Notes: generated from the sequence alone by a model not told the origin. DNA of 64,000 bases from Devosia enhydra (GCF_900119845.1 NZ_FPKU01000001.1:1521528-1585527); one strand, 5' to 3'; positions 45,133-53,661 are shown, numbered from the stretch's first letter. Program-made: numbers and translations.

Positions 45133-46011
45133 ATGCTCTATGACGTGCGCCTCACCCTCCACTACAATTATGCCGCTAGCGTGCATGGCGACCGGCACCA
45201 TGTGCGCGTGCTGCCCGCCTCCCTGCCCGGCATCCAGCGCGTCATCGCCGCCTCGCTCTCCTTCGATCCTGAACCGGCCGAAACCGGCGCCTTCGTCGAT
45301 TTTTTCGGCAATGCCGTCTCGACCATCTGCTACCGCTCGCGCCACGGGCATCTGGACGTGCGCCTCGCGGCCCGCATCAATGTCGAGGAACGGGTGGCGG
45401 ACGCCGACCTTTCCCCGCCCATCCAGGCGCTGCGGGAAGAGATCGCCCGCCTCTGGTCGCTCTCAGGCGATTCGCCGCATCATTTCCTCTCGCCATCCCC
45501 GCGCGTGGCGATCGCGCCCGATGTCACGGCCTATGCCCGCCAAAGCCTTTTGCGCACCAATTCGGTGCAGGCGGCCTGCATGGATCTTTGCCTCACCATT
45601 CATCGCGACTTCGCCTATGACAAGCACGCGACGCGGGTGGATACGCTCAGCGGCGAGGCCTTTGCGCTGAGGCGTGGCGTCTGCCAGGATTTCAGCCATG
45701 TGATGATCGCCGGCCTGCGCGGCCTCGGCATCCCGGCCGGCTATGTCAGCGGCTTCCTGCGCACCATTCCGCCTAAGGGCCGCCCGCGCCTCGAAGGCGC
45801 CGACGCCATGCATGCCTGGGTGCGCGCCTGGTGCGGCAAGGCGGTGGGCTGGGTGGAGTTCGACCCCACCAACGCGATGATGGCCGGGCCCGACCACATC
45901 GTCATCGGCTATGGCCGCGACTATGCCGACATCTCTCCCATCGTGGGCGTGCTGCGCACCAGCGGTGGGCACGACACCACGCAGTCGGTGGATGTGGTGC
46001 GCGTCGAATAA
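45133..46011 (+). CDS. Transglutaminase-like protein (small)
   Basis: 292 aa. A bacterial transglutaminase N-terminal domain (LYDVRLTLHYNYAASV) precedes a catalytic core with RGVCQDFSHVMI (Cys184), MHAWVRAW (His227) and FDPTNAM (Asp244). With the preceding two genes it is the classic TGase-ATPgrasp/alpha-E-TGase arrangement. TGase-fold enzymes can cleave or transfer amide bonds, so this may undo or complete a peptide modification. Confidence 0.92.
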   Translation: MLYDVRLTLHYNYAASVHGDRHHVRVLPASLPGIQRVIAASLSFDPEPAETGAFVDFFGNAVSTICYRSRHGHLDVRLAARINVEERVADADLSPPIQALREEIARLWSLSGDSPHHFLSPSPRVAIAPDVTAYARQSLLRTNSVQAACMDLCLTIHRDFAYDKHATRVDTLSGEAFALRRGVCQDFSHVMIAGLRGLGIPAGYVSGFLRTIPPKGRPRLEGADAMHAWVRAWCGKAVGWVEFDPTNAMMAGPDHIVIGYGRDYADISPIVGVLRTSGGHDTTQSVDVVRVE

Positions 46012-46036
46012 TTGTAATTTCGGCTGCCGGGACGCC

Positions 46037-46062
46037 GGAACCAAAAAGCCGATGCCTCCGTT
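46037..46062 (+). promoter_or_regulatory. EcfG-type promoter upstream of the 56-aa/DUF3309 genes
   Basis: GGAAC (46037-46041), 17 nt, CGTT (46059-46062). It is an exact consensus match. The predicted start of transcription near 46069 is about 90 nt before the ATG at 46159. Confidence 0.75.
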
Positions 46063-46158
46063 ACTTGGCCATGCGCAATGATGCGCAGTTGATCGCAGAC
46101 GACAGGGCGCATGAGGGCGTCGTCGCACACTGCGGTCCAAGGCCAGGAGTATGACGCG

Positions 46159-46329
46159 ATGACCACCATCGATATCGCCAAGCTCGAAGCTGCCGGCCGT
46201 TCGGCCATGGCATGGACCCCGGATGAGGCTGACGCCCGCACCAATTATCGCGCCGTGCTGGGCGCCATGATCCCCGCTATGGGGATCATCGCGACCGCCG
46301 CGGCCATGCTCGCCGCCATCGCCGCGTGA
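46159..46329 (+). CDS. Small membrane protein, 56 aa
   Basis: A basic/polar start (MTTIDIAKLEAAGRSAMAW) leads to one hydrophobic C-terminal helix (MIPAMGIIATAAAMLAAI). AGGAG precedes the ATG by 9 nt. It is the first gene after an exact EcfG promoter, with DUF3309 33 nt behind it. No family is recognised. Expression under general stress is predicted; the role may be at the membrane. Confidence 0.72.
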   Translation: MTTIDIAKLEAAGRSAMAWTPDEADARTNYRAVLGAMIPAMGIIATAAAMLAAIAA

Positions 46330-46361
46330 TCGAGAGCGTCAACCCTTAGGAGCGTCACGCC

Positions 46362-46520
46362 ATGACCCTCGGTACCATCCTTATCATCATCCTCATTCTG
46401 CTGCTGATCGGCGCCCTGCCCTCCTGGGGCTACTCACGGTCCTGGGGCGCTGGCCCCTCGGGCATCCTGGGCGTCGTTCTCGTCGTGGTGCTGATCCTTG
46501 TCCTGATGGGACGAATCTAG
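46362..46520 (+). CDS. DUF3309 family small membrane protein
   Basis: 52 aa: MTLGTILIIILILLLIGALP, then SWGYSRSWGAGPSG and a second helix GILGVVLVVVLILVLMGRI. The two-helix pattern with the central Trp/Tyr/Gly hinge is the DUF3309 signature. AGGAGCG precedes the ATG. It is probably co-transcribed with the 56-aa gene from the EcfG promoter and is followed by a strong terminator. Confidence 0.88.
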   Translation: MTLGTILIIILILLLIGALPSWGYSRSWGAGPSGILGVVLVVVLILVLMGRI

Positions 46521-46573
46521 CCCCGACCGCACCAGCCCCCGCGGGCTGAGGTCGCCCCCCTCGGTCCGCCCCC

Positions 46574-46615
46574 GCGCTCCGGCCCGCTCCCCCAGCGGCC
46601 GGAGCGCTCTTTTTT
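46574..46615 (+). terminator. Intrinsic terminator after DUF3309
   Basis: GCGCTCCGG (46574-46582) pairs with CCGGAGCGC (46599-46607) and is followed by TCTTTTTT. It separates the stress unit from the next EcfG promoter. Confidence 0.85.
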
Positions 46616-46658
46616 GCGCAAGTCCATCGGCGCTGGCAGATCCGCGCCGCTGAGCTGG

Positions 46659-46683
46659 GGAACTTTTCGCGCCGCCATACGTT
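46659..46683 (+). promoter_or_regulatory. EcfG-type promoter of the DUF883/holin-like pair
   Basis: GGAAC (46659-46663), 16 nt, CGTT (46680-46683). An exact consensus match, 29 nt before the DUF883 ATG. Confidence 0.75.
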
Positions 46684-46711
46684 GAAGGCGCAAATTACCA
46701 GGAGCGTCAAA

Positions 46712-47074
46712 ATGGCTGATACAGAAGATGTCGTGGCGGATGCCGCGAGCAAGGCCCGCAACGCCGCGCGTCGCACCGTCGACCGTGCGCGCGAGGAAAA
46801 GCTCGAGGAGCAGGTTTCCCGCCTGCAGGATGACCTGAAGCGCATTGCCGATACGCTCACCCGCATGGGCGAAAGCAAGGTCGAGCAGGCTCATGGCGCT
46901 GCCCGTCGCGAGGTGCGTCACCTCGTGGCCAATGGCCAGCAGGCTCTCGACAGCGTGCAGGACGAATTCAGCCAGGTCGAGCGCCAACTCAAGGACACCA
47001 TCCGCCAGAAGCCGCTGACGGCCGTCGCCGGGGCGTTGGCTGTGGGCTTCGTGCTCGCTCTGCTCACCCGGTAA
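46712..47074 (+). CDS. DUF883-type (ElaB/YqjD-like) membrane-anchored coiled-coil protein
   Basis: 120 aa. A charged helical body (RAREEKLEEQVSRLQDDLKR, LDSVQDEFSQVERQLKDTIR) ends in one C-terminal membrane helix (KPLTAVAGALAVGFVLALLT). This layout is the ElaB/YqjD/DUF883 family, which in E. coli anchors ribosomes at the membrane in stationary phase. AGGAG precedes the ATG. It sits behind an EcfG promoter, which fits a stress role. Confidence 0.85.
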   Translation: MADTEDVVADAASKARNAARRTVDRAREEKLEEQVSRLQDDLKRIADTLTRMGESKVEQAHGAARREVRHLVANGQQALDSVQDEFSQVERQLKDTIRQKPLTAVAGALAVGFVLALLTR

Positions 47075-47079
47075 GGGCG

Positions 47080-47523
47080 ATGAAGCTTCTCCTGCCACTC
47101 GCCTCGCTGCTCGGGCTCGAGGTCGAACATCTGGCGGAGCGATGGAAAGCGCAGGCGATCGTGCTCGGCACGATCGCCTTCTTTGCGTTGATCGCTTTCG
47201 TGTTCATTCTCGTCGCGCTTCACGCGGCGCTTCTGCGCGAGATCGGCCCGGAGTTCGCGCCGCTCGCGATAGCCGGCGGTGCGCTGCTCATCGCCTTCAT
47301 CGTCTGGGCTATCGCCGCGTTGCGACAGCGCAAGGTTGTGCGCTCCGAAGCCAGCAAGCGCCAGGCCTCCGAGACCCGCGCGCTCGTTACCACCGCGGCC
47401 TTGACCGCGGCTCCCATGCTGCTGAAAAACCCGCTGGTGCGCCGGTTTGGCCTGCCTCTGGCGGGGGCGGCCACGGTCGCCTTCCTTCTCCTGCGATCGC
47501 GAAACGACGGCGAACTCGATTAG
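47080..47523 (+). CDS. Putative phage-holin-family (holin-X-like) membrane protein
   Basis: 147 aa with two central helices (VLGTIAFFALIAFVFILVA and LAIAGGALLIAFIVWAIAAL) and one near the C-terminus. The family name comes from remote similarity to holins; in this setting it is more likely a host stress membrane protein, as it is 5 nt behind the DUF883 gene and shares its EcfG promoter. No lysis genes are nearby. Confidence 0.8.
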   Translation: MKLLLPLASLLGLEVEHLAERWKAQAIVLGTIAFFALIAFVFILVALHAALLREIGPEFAPLAIAGGALLIAFIVWAIAALRQRKVVRSEASKRQASETRALVTTAALTAAPMLLKNPLVRRFGLPLAGAATVAFLLLRSRNDGELD

Positions 47524-47562
47524 GCTGCGATATCTGCAACCGCCCTCGTTTCGGCGGCAAAA

Positions 47563-47607
47563 GCCCGGGCGGGTTCGTCTTCCCCAAGACAACGAACCCG
47601 CTCGGGC
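47563..47607. terminator. Long hairpin between convergent genes
   Basis: A 16-bp stem, GCCCG at 47563-47567 plus a G-T pair plus GCGGGTTCGT at 47569-47578, pairs with ACGAACCCGC and CGGGC (47592-47607); the loop is 13 nt. There is no clear T-tract, so it may terminate weakly or stabilise both ends. Confidence 0.5.
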
Positions 47608-47624
47608 CGTCTTGCTGATGCAGG

Positions 47625-49229
47625 TCAGACGGGGTCAAGCGGCAGCGCTATCCTTGCCTCGACGCCGTCGCTGGGAAAGCCGAGCGTCACGGCGCTCCCG
47701 ATGACCTTGTCGAGGCTACGCTCGATAAGCCGCGTGCCCAATCCGCGGTGATCGGGATCGCCGACCATCGGGCCACCCCTCTCCTTCCAGTCGAGCACCA
47801 GCAACCCTTGCGCGTCGCGGGCCCAGCGCAGCGTCACCCTGCCGGACGCAACCGAGAGGGCTCCGAAGCGGCGTGCGTTGGAGGTCAGCTCGTTGAGGAT
47901 CAATCCGAGACCCAGTGCATGGTCCGGCGGAAGGTGGACATCCTCGCCCTCGATGCTGACCTGGCGTCCGTCGCGGTCATGCGCGAGGACCTGCGAGGTC
48001 ACGACTTCGAGCAGGCGCAGCCCCGACCAATCACGGTCAGCCAGAAGCGCATGAGCATCCGACAGCGCTCTCAAGCGGCCGGAAAACGCTTCGATGAAGC
48101 GCTGCGGATCGCTGTTCTGCCGCAATGTCTGGCGCGCCAGCGACTGGATCATCGCCAGCGTGTTCTTGACCCGGTGATTGAGCTCGCGCAGCAGCACGCG
48201 CGTACGATCGGCACCATCATGGGCCTCGGTGATATCGACGTTGACGCCCATCATGATTTCGGGCGCGCCCGCCGCATCGCGCTGGTAGACCCGGCCCCTG
48301 CCCATCAGCCAGCGCCCGGACTGAAGGCGGAACTCGCTGTGGTAGTCGACCCCGTCGCGGAAGGAGGCCTCGACCGCCGCCTCGACCTGCCCTCGGGTAA
48401 CGTCCTCGATGGCGGCGAAGATTTGCTCGATCCTGATCTCGGCGTGCGGATCAAGACCGAACAGCCGTCTCAGGATGTCGTTGGCCGTGACGACGCCGGT
48501 GCGGACATCCCAGATCCAGCTGCCGACCTTCCCCGCTTCGAGAGTTAGCGCGTGGCGCCACTCCTCGCGAATGAGTTCGGCCGCCGTCTGGGCGCGCACA
48601 CGCGATTCGTCTTTGAGTGCGAAAAGTGCTGCCACTGTGTCGGCAAGACTTCTGAGCTGCTCGATCTGGCCCGGCTGAATATCGTTTCGCGGCACGCGAT
48701 CGAGTACGCAGAGCGTTCCCAGCTTCTCGCCTCTAACGATAATCGGCGCGCCGACGTAAAACCGGATGCGATGCTCGCCGGTGACCAGCGGATTGTCGAC
48801 AAAGCGCGGATCGGCCAGCATATCCGGGACGATCATGTGCGTCGCTTCGCTCGCAATGGTATGGGCGCAAAACGATATGCCGGTCGGCGTCTCCCGCACG
48901 TCGGTGCCGTAGCAGGATTTGAACCACTGCCGCTCGGTGTCGATCAGTGTGACAAGCCCCACCGGCGCCGCGAAGACCGAGGCGGCAAGCCGGCTCAGCC
49001 GGTCGAAATCGGGATCATCGGGTGAATCGAGAATGGACAGCGCGCTCAAGGCGGCGAGGCGGTCCGGGCTGATGACGCTGTTCCACACATCCGGGGAAAG
49101 CGCTGCTGGTCTTTCGGGCACCTGCAGTCCTGCGTCCTGTGTCATACGGCCCGGGCGCCGATATGCCCGTGTGCCATGCAACGGGCCGCTGGCCTCGAGG
49201 TTCCACGCCGCCCGATCGATTGCGCGCAT
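47625..49229 (-). CDS. HWE histidine kinase with GAF and PAS domains
   Basis: 534 aa from the first ATG; an ATG at 49145 also precedes all conserved sequence. A GAF domain lies at residues about 60-200 (ALSILDSPDDPDFDRL, SFCAHTIA), a PAS domain follows at about 225-340, and the HWE core has LNHRVKNTLAMIQSLARQ with His352, the N-box LGLILNELTSNARRFGAL and the WxE motif (DWKERGG). It is cytosolic. HWE kinases are typical partners of PhyR, so it may sense redox or ligand signals for the stress response. Confidence 0.88.
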   Translation of the reverse strand: MRAIDRAAWNLEASGPLHGTRAYRRPGRMTQDAGLQVPERPAALSPDVWNSVISPDRLAALSALSILDSPDDPDFDRLSRLAASVFAAPVGLVTLIDTERQWFKSCYGTDVRETPTGISFCAHTIASEATHMIVPDMLADPRFVDNPLVTGEHRIRFYVGAPIIVRGEKLGTLCVLDRVPRNDIQPGQIEQLRSLADTVAALFALKDESRVRAQTAAELIREEWRHALTLEAGKVGSWIWDVRTGVVTANDILRRLFGLDPHAEIRIEQIFAAIEDVTRGQVEAAVEASFRDGVDYHSEFRLQSGRWLMGRGRVYQRDAAGAPEIMMGVNVDITEAHDGADRTRVLLRELNHRVKNTLAMIQSLARQTLRQNSDPQRFIEAFSGRLRALSDAHALLADRDWSGLRLLEVVTSQVLAHDRDGRQVSIEGEDVHLPPDHALGLGLILNELTSNARRFGALSVASGRVTLRWARDAQGLLVLDWKERGGPMVGDPDHRGLGTRLIERSLDKVIGSAVTLGFPSDGVEARIALPLDPV

Positions 49230-49298
49230 AGCTACAGGGACTTAGTTGGGGGCGCCACCCTAATGTTGGCCCAAGCCGTCACATTGACGCTGGATTGA

Positions 49299-50219
49299 TC
49301 AGGCGGCTTCTTCTGCCTGCGTCAGATGGGGCAGGATGACGTTGAGGGCACCGGGATGGATCTCGAGATGCACCGTGCGCTCGAGGCGCATCAGCTCGCC
49401 ATCCATCAGGGCCTGGTCCGATGGTCTGATGCGTGGGAAATCGAGCGTCAGGCTTCGCACCGACTGCTCGGAAATCAGGGCATTGGCCTTCCACCGCCCG
49501 ATCATCACCCCGGCGGCGAGCCGCAGCATCTGCGATCCGCCCATCGGGCGCGCGATATAGACGCCCAGCACGCCATGATCGAGACCCTCGGCATAGGGCG
49601 CGTGCCCCTCGGCCAGCGGATTGTTGGTGACCGAGATGCCCGAGCTCCGTCGCACCTGCAGCCCGCGATCGGTGCGGACCTGGACCGAAAAATTCGGAGG
49701 TCGCCCGACCGCCTGGATCATCGCCTTGATGCTGGCGACCATTTTGCCCACGCGGCTGCGATAGGTGATGCCCTCGCGGATGGCCACGAGCCGGGTATGA
49801 ATGCCCACGGAGAACTGGTGCACGAAGGGGCGGCCATTGGCTGTCGCGATGTCGGCCGTGCCCACGACGCCGGAGGCCAGCGCCGCGACGGCAGCGTCGA
49901 GTTCGAGAGGCACGCCGAGCGAGCGGGCAAAAAGGTTCATCGTGCCTGCTGGCAGAACGCCCAGCGGTTTGCCGGTGCGGAAGGCTTCGGCGGCGGCCGA
50001 CGAGATGGTCCCATCTCCGCCACCCACGATCATCGCATCGATCGTGTCATCGTCGGCCGCGTCGGCGATCGCCGCCTGCAGGTCATCGCCCGACACGACG
50101 CGACAGCTGATCTCATGACCATTAGCGCGAAAGGCCTCCCCGATGCGTTCGCAGAAGGCATCGAGATCGGTGGTCTTGAACGTGCCGCCATCCCGATTGC
50201 AGATCGCCTGGAAGCGCAT
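49299..50219 (-). CDS. Diacylglycerol kinase-like lipid kinase
   Basis: 306 aa. The DAGK catalytic domain shows MIVGGGDGTISSAAAEAFRT and LGVLPAGTMNLFARSLGVPLE; the C-terminal lid region reads ISVTNNPLAEG. It would phosphorylate a diacylglycerol- or sphingosine-like lipid at the membrane. A near-consensus EcfG promoter (GGAAC, 17 nt, TGTT) precedes it at 50298-50323 and would make it stress-induced. Confidence 0.9.
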   Translation of the reverse strand: MRFQAICNRDGGTFKTTDLDAFCERIGEAFRANGHEISCRVVSGDDLQAAIADAADDDTIDAMIVGGGDGTISSAAAEAFRTGKPLGVLPAGTMNLFARSLGVPLELDAAVAALASGVVGTADIATANGRPFVHQFSVGIHTRLVAIREGITYRSRVGKMVASIKAMIQAVGRPPNFSVQVRTDRGLQVRRSSGISVTNNPLAEGHAPYAEGLDHGVLGVYIARPMGGSQMLRLAAGVMIGRWKANALISEQSVRSLTLDFPRIRPSDQALMDGELMRLERTVHLEIHPGALNVILPHLTQAEEAA

Positions 50220-50297
50220 CGACGGCTCCGTTCAACGGGGGTGTCGGTGGCGCAAGACGCGCAGGAACGCGCGCCCCCAGCGCGTCGCAGCAGCCTT

Positions 50298-50323
50298 AAC
50301 AGTCAAGGGTCGGCAATGGTTCC
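50298..50323 (-). promoter_or_regulatory. Near-consensus EcfG promoter upstream of the lipid kinase gene
   Basis: On the minus strand GGAAC (50323-50319), 17 nt, TGTT (50301-50298): one mismatch from CGTT. Weak evidence on its own. Confidence 0.35.
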
Positions 50324-50378
50324 GGCCGGCACGTAAGGGCCGGGATGGGGGCGCGCCCGGAGCCCGCTGAGCGCGGTT

Positions 50379-51779
50379 TTACGCGTCGGCTTCCGCCACG
50401 TGAAGCTCCGGCAGGGTGACCCGTACTTGCGCCCCGCCCGCGGTCGAGGCGGAAAGATGGGGTTCGCCGCCGAACTGTCGCGCCAACTGCTTGACGATCA
50501 GCGACCCCAGCCCGTTTTCGTGATGCGGCTCGGCAGAGAGGCCCACCCCGTCATCGGCAACCGACAGCACGACGACGCCGTCGGCCTCGCGCTTCATCCC
50601 GATGCGGATCGTGCCCTTGCGATCGCCGGGAAAGGCATGCTTGAGCGCATTGGTGATGAGCTCGCCCACCATGATGCCAAGCGTGGTCGCATCGCGGGCG
50701 TTGATCGTCAGCGGATCGAAATCGCGCTCGAACGACACCTGCCCGGCCTTGGCCTGGTTGCCCTTGATGTCCTCGATCACGGCCTCGAGGAATTCGTCGA
50801 GACGCGCCGTCTCCATGTCCGAGCCCAGGCGCAGCCGGCGATGGCCTGAGGCAATAGCGTGGACGCGCTGCTGGGCCGATTCGAGCGCCCGTTTCACTTC
50901 CGCCGATTTGCTGCGCTGCATCTGCAGGGCCAGGAGCGATGAGACGGTGGCGAGCGAATTGCCGATGCGGTGGTTGGTATCCTGCAACAGGGCCTCGACA
51001 CGGGCCCGCTCGCGCTCGGCATGCTCGCGCGCTTCCACCGCGTCAGCGGTGCGTGCCCGAACATGGGCTTCGAGCTCCTCATTCTGCTCGATCAGTTCCT
51101 GGCTCGTGCGGCTGAGTACGGTCACCTGCTTCTGCGTGCGCCAGAACAGCACATAGGCAAGCGCTGCGGCGCCGGCCAGCGCCGCGAGAATGGCAACGAC
51201 CAGCCACTGCCGATAGGCCTGCACAGCGGCGTTGCGCTCGAGCAGCCGCGCATCCTCTTCCACGATGAACGAGCGGAGCGTTCGCCTCATGTCCTCCATC
51301 AGCGTACGGCCGGCATCGGAGCGGATGATGTCGAGCGCCTCGTTGAGCCGCCCGGTCCCGGCAAGGCTGATAGTGCGCGCCATTTCCTCGCGCTTGGCGC
51401 TGATTGAGCCTTCGAGCCCGGAAATCCGGGCGCGCTGCTCGGTCTCGGCCGGCAACAGCGACAGAAGCGTCTGGTAGGTGTTGTCTATCGAGGCAACGGC
51501 GGCGCCATAAGGCTCGAGATACTGACGATCCTGGGTGAGGAGATAGCCGCGCTGCCCGGTTTCGGCATCCACGAGGGCGATGATCAGCTCGTGGGCGTAG
51601 CGCCGCACATCGCTGGCCACGGCAATATCGTCGATCTGCGTCTCAACCCCGCGCACGAGGAACAAAGATGCGCCGGCCGCCAGCAAAACGAAAGTGAGCG
51701 CCAGCGCTATTGCGATACGACGGCGCCTGCCGCGGCGCGGCGGCGCTGACAGGGTCGAATCGGCGGTCGCATCAGTCAT
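50379..51779 (-). CDS. HisKA_2-type histidine kinase with CHASE3 sensor domain
   Basis: 466 aa from the ATG at 51779. An N-terminal helix (RRIAIALALTFVLLAAGASLF), a CHASE3 periplasmic domain to about residue 180 (DAETGQRGYLLTQDRQYLEPY), and a second helix near 193 are followed by a coiled coil and the kinase core (TNHRIGNSLATVSSLLALQM, His270; N-box GIMVGELITNALKHAFPG; G1 VADDGVGLS). There is no WxE motif, so it belongs to the HisKA_2 rather than the HWE group. It is a membrane stress sensor candidate. Confidence 0.88.
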   Translation of the reverse strand: MTDATADSTLSAPPRRGRRRRIAIALALTFVLLAAGASLFLVRGVETQIDDIAVASDVRRYAHELIIALVDAETGQRGYLLTQDRQYLEPYGAAVASIDNTYQTLLSLLPAETEQRARISGLEGSISAKREEMARTISLAGTGRLNEALDIIRSDAGRTLMEDMRRTLRSFIVEEDARLLERNAAVQAYRQWLVVAILAALAGAAALAYVLFWRTQKQVTVLSRTSQELIEQNEELEAHVRARTADAVEAREHAERERARVEALLQDTNHRIGNSLATVSSLLALQMQRSKSAEVKRALESAQQRVHAIASGHRRLRLGSDMETARLDEFLEAVIEDIKGNQAKAGQVSFERDFDPLTINARDATTLGIMVGELITNALKHAFPGDRKGTIRIGMKREADGVVVLSVADDGVGLSAEPHHENGLGSLIVKQLARQFGGEPHLSASTAGGAQVRVTLPELHVAEADA

Positions 51780-51884
51780 TGCCTGGTCCGATCTCGGAGG
51801 TCCCGGTTCACCGCTCGCGCAGCTCAACCGAGACGCCCTGCACCCCCGAATTAGATCGTCTCGATGGCCGTATTGAGACAGCGG

Positions 51885-52640
51885 TCAGATCAGAGGCCGC
51901 CGCCCCTCAACCAGCCCATCCCAGCCGGCCACGGCCAAAAGCTCTTTTTCATCCACGACTTCGCAGGAACGACCCTGCCAGCGTATGAGATCACGGCTGG
52001 CCAGCTTGCGCAATGTCTTGTTGGTATGGACGATGGAGAGACCGAGCGTGTCGGCGACATGCTGCTGGGTGATCGGCAAGGACACGCGCTTGCCGTTGCC
52101 CATGCCCACCGTGATGGCGCGCTGATAAAGGAAGGCAATGAGATAGGCCGCCCGCTCGAGCGCGCTTCTCCGCCCGATGCTGAGCAGGTTTTCGTCGAGC
52201 ATGCGCTCCTCGCGCGATGCCAGCCAGGTGACGTCGAACGCAAGGCCCGGCTGCTCGCGATAGAGCACCGGCAAATCTTCGCGCTGGAAGACGCAGAAGG
52301 TCGCAGGCGTCAGCGCTTCGACCGAATGCTCCATTTCCCCGATGATCGAGCCCTGAAGGCCAACGAGATCACCGGGCAGTAAATAGTTGAGGATCTGCCG
52401 CCGACCGTCTTCGAGGCTCTTGTAGCGGAAGGCCCAGCCCGACAGCAGCGTGAAAAGCTGCGCGCTATGCGCCCCTTCGGAGAGCACCATGGCGCCCTGG
52501 TCGACGACCAGTTCGCCGCGCTTGAAGCCGGAGACGAACTTCAGTTCCTCGGGCGTGAAGTCGCGGAAGTAGTCCAGCCGTCGCAGCGGGCAGAGCTCGC
52601 ACGGAATGCGTCTGTTGATCTGCGGCTGCGTGGCGGTCAC
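51885..52640 (-). CDS. Crp/Fnr-family transcriptional regulator
   Basis: 251 aa from a GTG at 52640 (GGGGA upstream); a TTG at 52721 is the other choice but lies in a promoter-like TTGACG. Near the start is CELCPLRRLDYF, a CxxC that only half resembles the Fnr cluster. The cyclic-nucleotide-like domain covers residues about 35-150, followed by the helix-turn-helix SLPITQQHVADTLGLSIVHTNKTLRKLASR. It sits next to the GSR sigma factor on the same strand. The ligand is unknown; the single CxxC speaks against a classic oxygen-sensing cluster. Confidence 0.87.
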   Translation of the reverse strand: MTATQPQINRRIPCELCPLRRLDYFRDFTPEELKFVSGFKRGELVVDQGAMVLSEGAHSAQLFTLLSGWAFRYKSLEDGRRQILNYLLPGDLVGLQGSIIGEMEHSVEALTPATFCVFQREDLPVLYREQPGLAFDVTWLASREERMLDENLLSIGRRSALERAAYLIAFLYQRAITVGMGNGKRVSLPITQQHVADTLGLSIVHTNKTLRKLASRDLIRWQGRSCEVVDEKELLAVAGWDGLVEGRRPLI

Positions 52641-52742
52641 CGGCGTCCCCAATAGATGGGGCGAGCCTTGCCCGAAAGCGGGACGCCATGCAAGCGCCCC
52701 GCTCGGGATCCGGAACGTCAAACTGAAATGACGCGGGCGGAA

Positions 52743-53294
52743 TCAGATATGCGGCGTGCTCGTCACCTGGGCCGAAACGGCGTCGGGACCGTAATCGCCC
52801 TCACCGGTGACCTTGAGCTCGGTCTGCAGCCGGCTGCGGGCGCGGCTGACGCGGCTCTTCATGGTGCCCACGGCGCAATCGCAGATCTCGGCGGCTTCCT
52901 CGTAGGAAAAGCCCGATGCGCCGATCAGGATGATGGCTTCGCGCTGATCATCGGGCAGCCGGTCGAGCGCCTTCTTGAAATCGCCAAGGTCCATGATGCC
53001 ATACTGGGACGGGTGCACGGCCATCCGTTCGGTGAACGTGCCTTCGCTGTCCTGCACCTCGCGGCCACGCTTGCGCATCTGCGAGTAGAATTCATTGCGC
53101 AGGATGGTGAAGAGCCAGGCCTTGATATTGGTGCCCATCTCGAAGCTGGACTGCTTGGCCCAGGCTTTCATCACCGTATCCTGCACGAGGTCGTCGGCCT
53201 TGTCGTGCTTGCCGCAGAGCGAGACCGCGAAAGCCCGCAGGCTGGGCAGGGTCGCCAGAAGCTCTCGCTTGAACGACGGGGTTTCCTCACGCAT
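52743..53294 (-). CDS. ecfG: General stress sigma factor EcfG
   Basis: 183 aa. The sigma-2 region has KHDKADDLVQDTVMKAWAKQSS and the sigma-4 helix-turn-helix is SYEEAAEICDCAVGTMKSRVSRARSRL. The adjacent NepR gene lies 3 nt upstream, with phyR divergent: the diagnostic gene set of the alphaproteobacterial general stress response. EcfG directs RNA polymerase to GGAAC-CGTT promoters, several of which occur in this window. Confidence 0.97.
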   Translation of the reverse strand: MREETPSFKRELLATLPSLRAFAVSLCGKHDKADDLVQDTVMKAWAKQSSFEMGTNIKAWLFTILRNEFYSQMRKRGREVQDSEGTFTERMAVHPSQYGIMDLGDFKKALDRLPDDQREAIILIGASGFSYEEAAEICDCAVGTMKSRVSRARSRLQTELKVTGEGDYGPDAVSAQVTSTPHI

Positions 53295-53297
53295 GGG

Positions 53298-53513
53298 CTA
53301 CTCGCTCTTGGCACTGGAGGCCGAGCGGGCGCTCTGCTCGGCCTGGTCGAGCTTCTCGAGCAGGTCGAGCAGTTGCTCGGGAATGCCCTCATCCTGCACG
53401 GCGCCATAAAGGGCGCGCAGTTTTGCTCCAATGTCCGAATTGGCGCCGAGCCCGTCCTCGGCCTCGCCGCGACGCGACCTAGAATTTGAAGTCATTGCTG
53501 ATCCGTCTTTCAT
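53298..53513 (-). CDS. nepR: Anti-sigma factor NepR
   Basis: 71 aa from ATG at 53513; an ATG at 53495 is possible. The conserved core reads IGAKLRALYGAVQDEGIPEQ then LLDLLEKLDQAEQ. NepR holds EcfG inactive until phosphorylated PhyR displaces it. A longer upstream frame has no support. It precedes ecfG by 3 nt, so the two are co-transcribed and in similar amounts. Confidence 0.93.
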   Translation of the reverse strand: MKDGSAMTSNSRSRRGEAEDGLGANSDIGAKLRALYGAVQDEGIPEQLLDLLEKLDQAEQSARSASSAKSE

Positions 53514-53661
53514 CAACCTGCCCTGAAGCCGCCCTTTGGCGCTTCCGCCCCCTGATAAGGCTCTTGCGAGCCCAAATGCCACACTGCGATGCGCATCGCG
53601 GCCTGCGGCACTGCCGCATCCCTGCCGACACCTGCCCGCTTGCCATGGTCTGGAAATCATT

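Noticed and set aside
47080-47523. Prophage lysis gene (holin)
   Set aside because: No endolysin, structural or integrase gene nearby; it sits in a stress operon with DUF883, so the holin label is only a family name.
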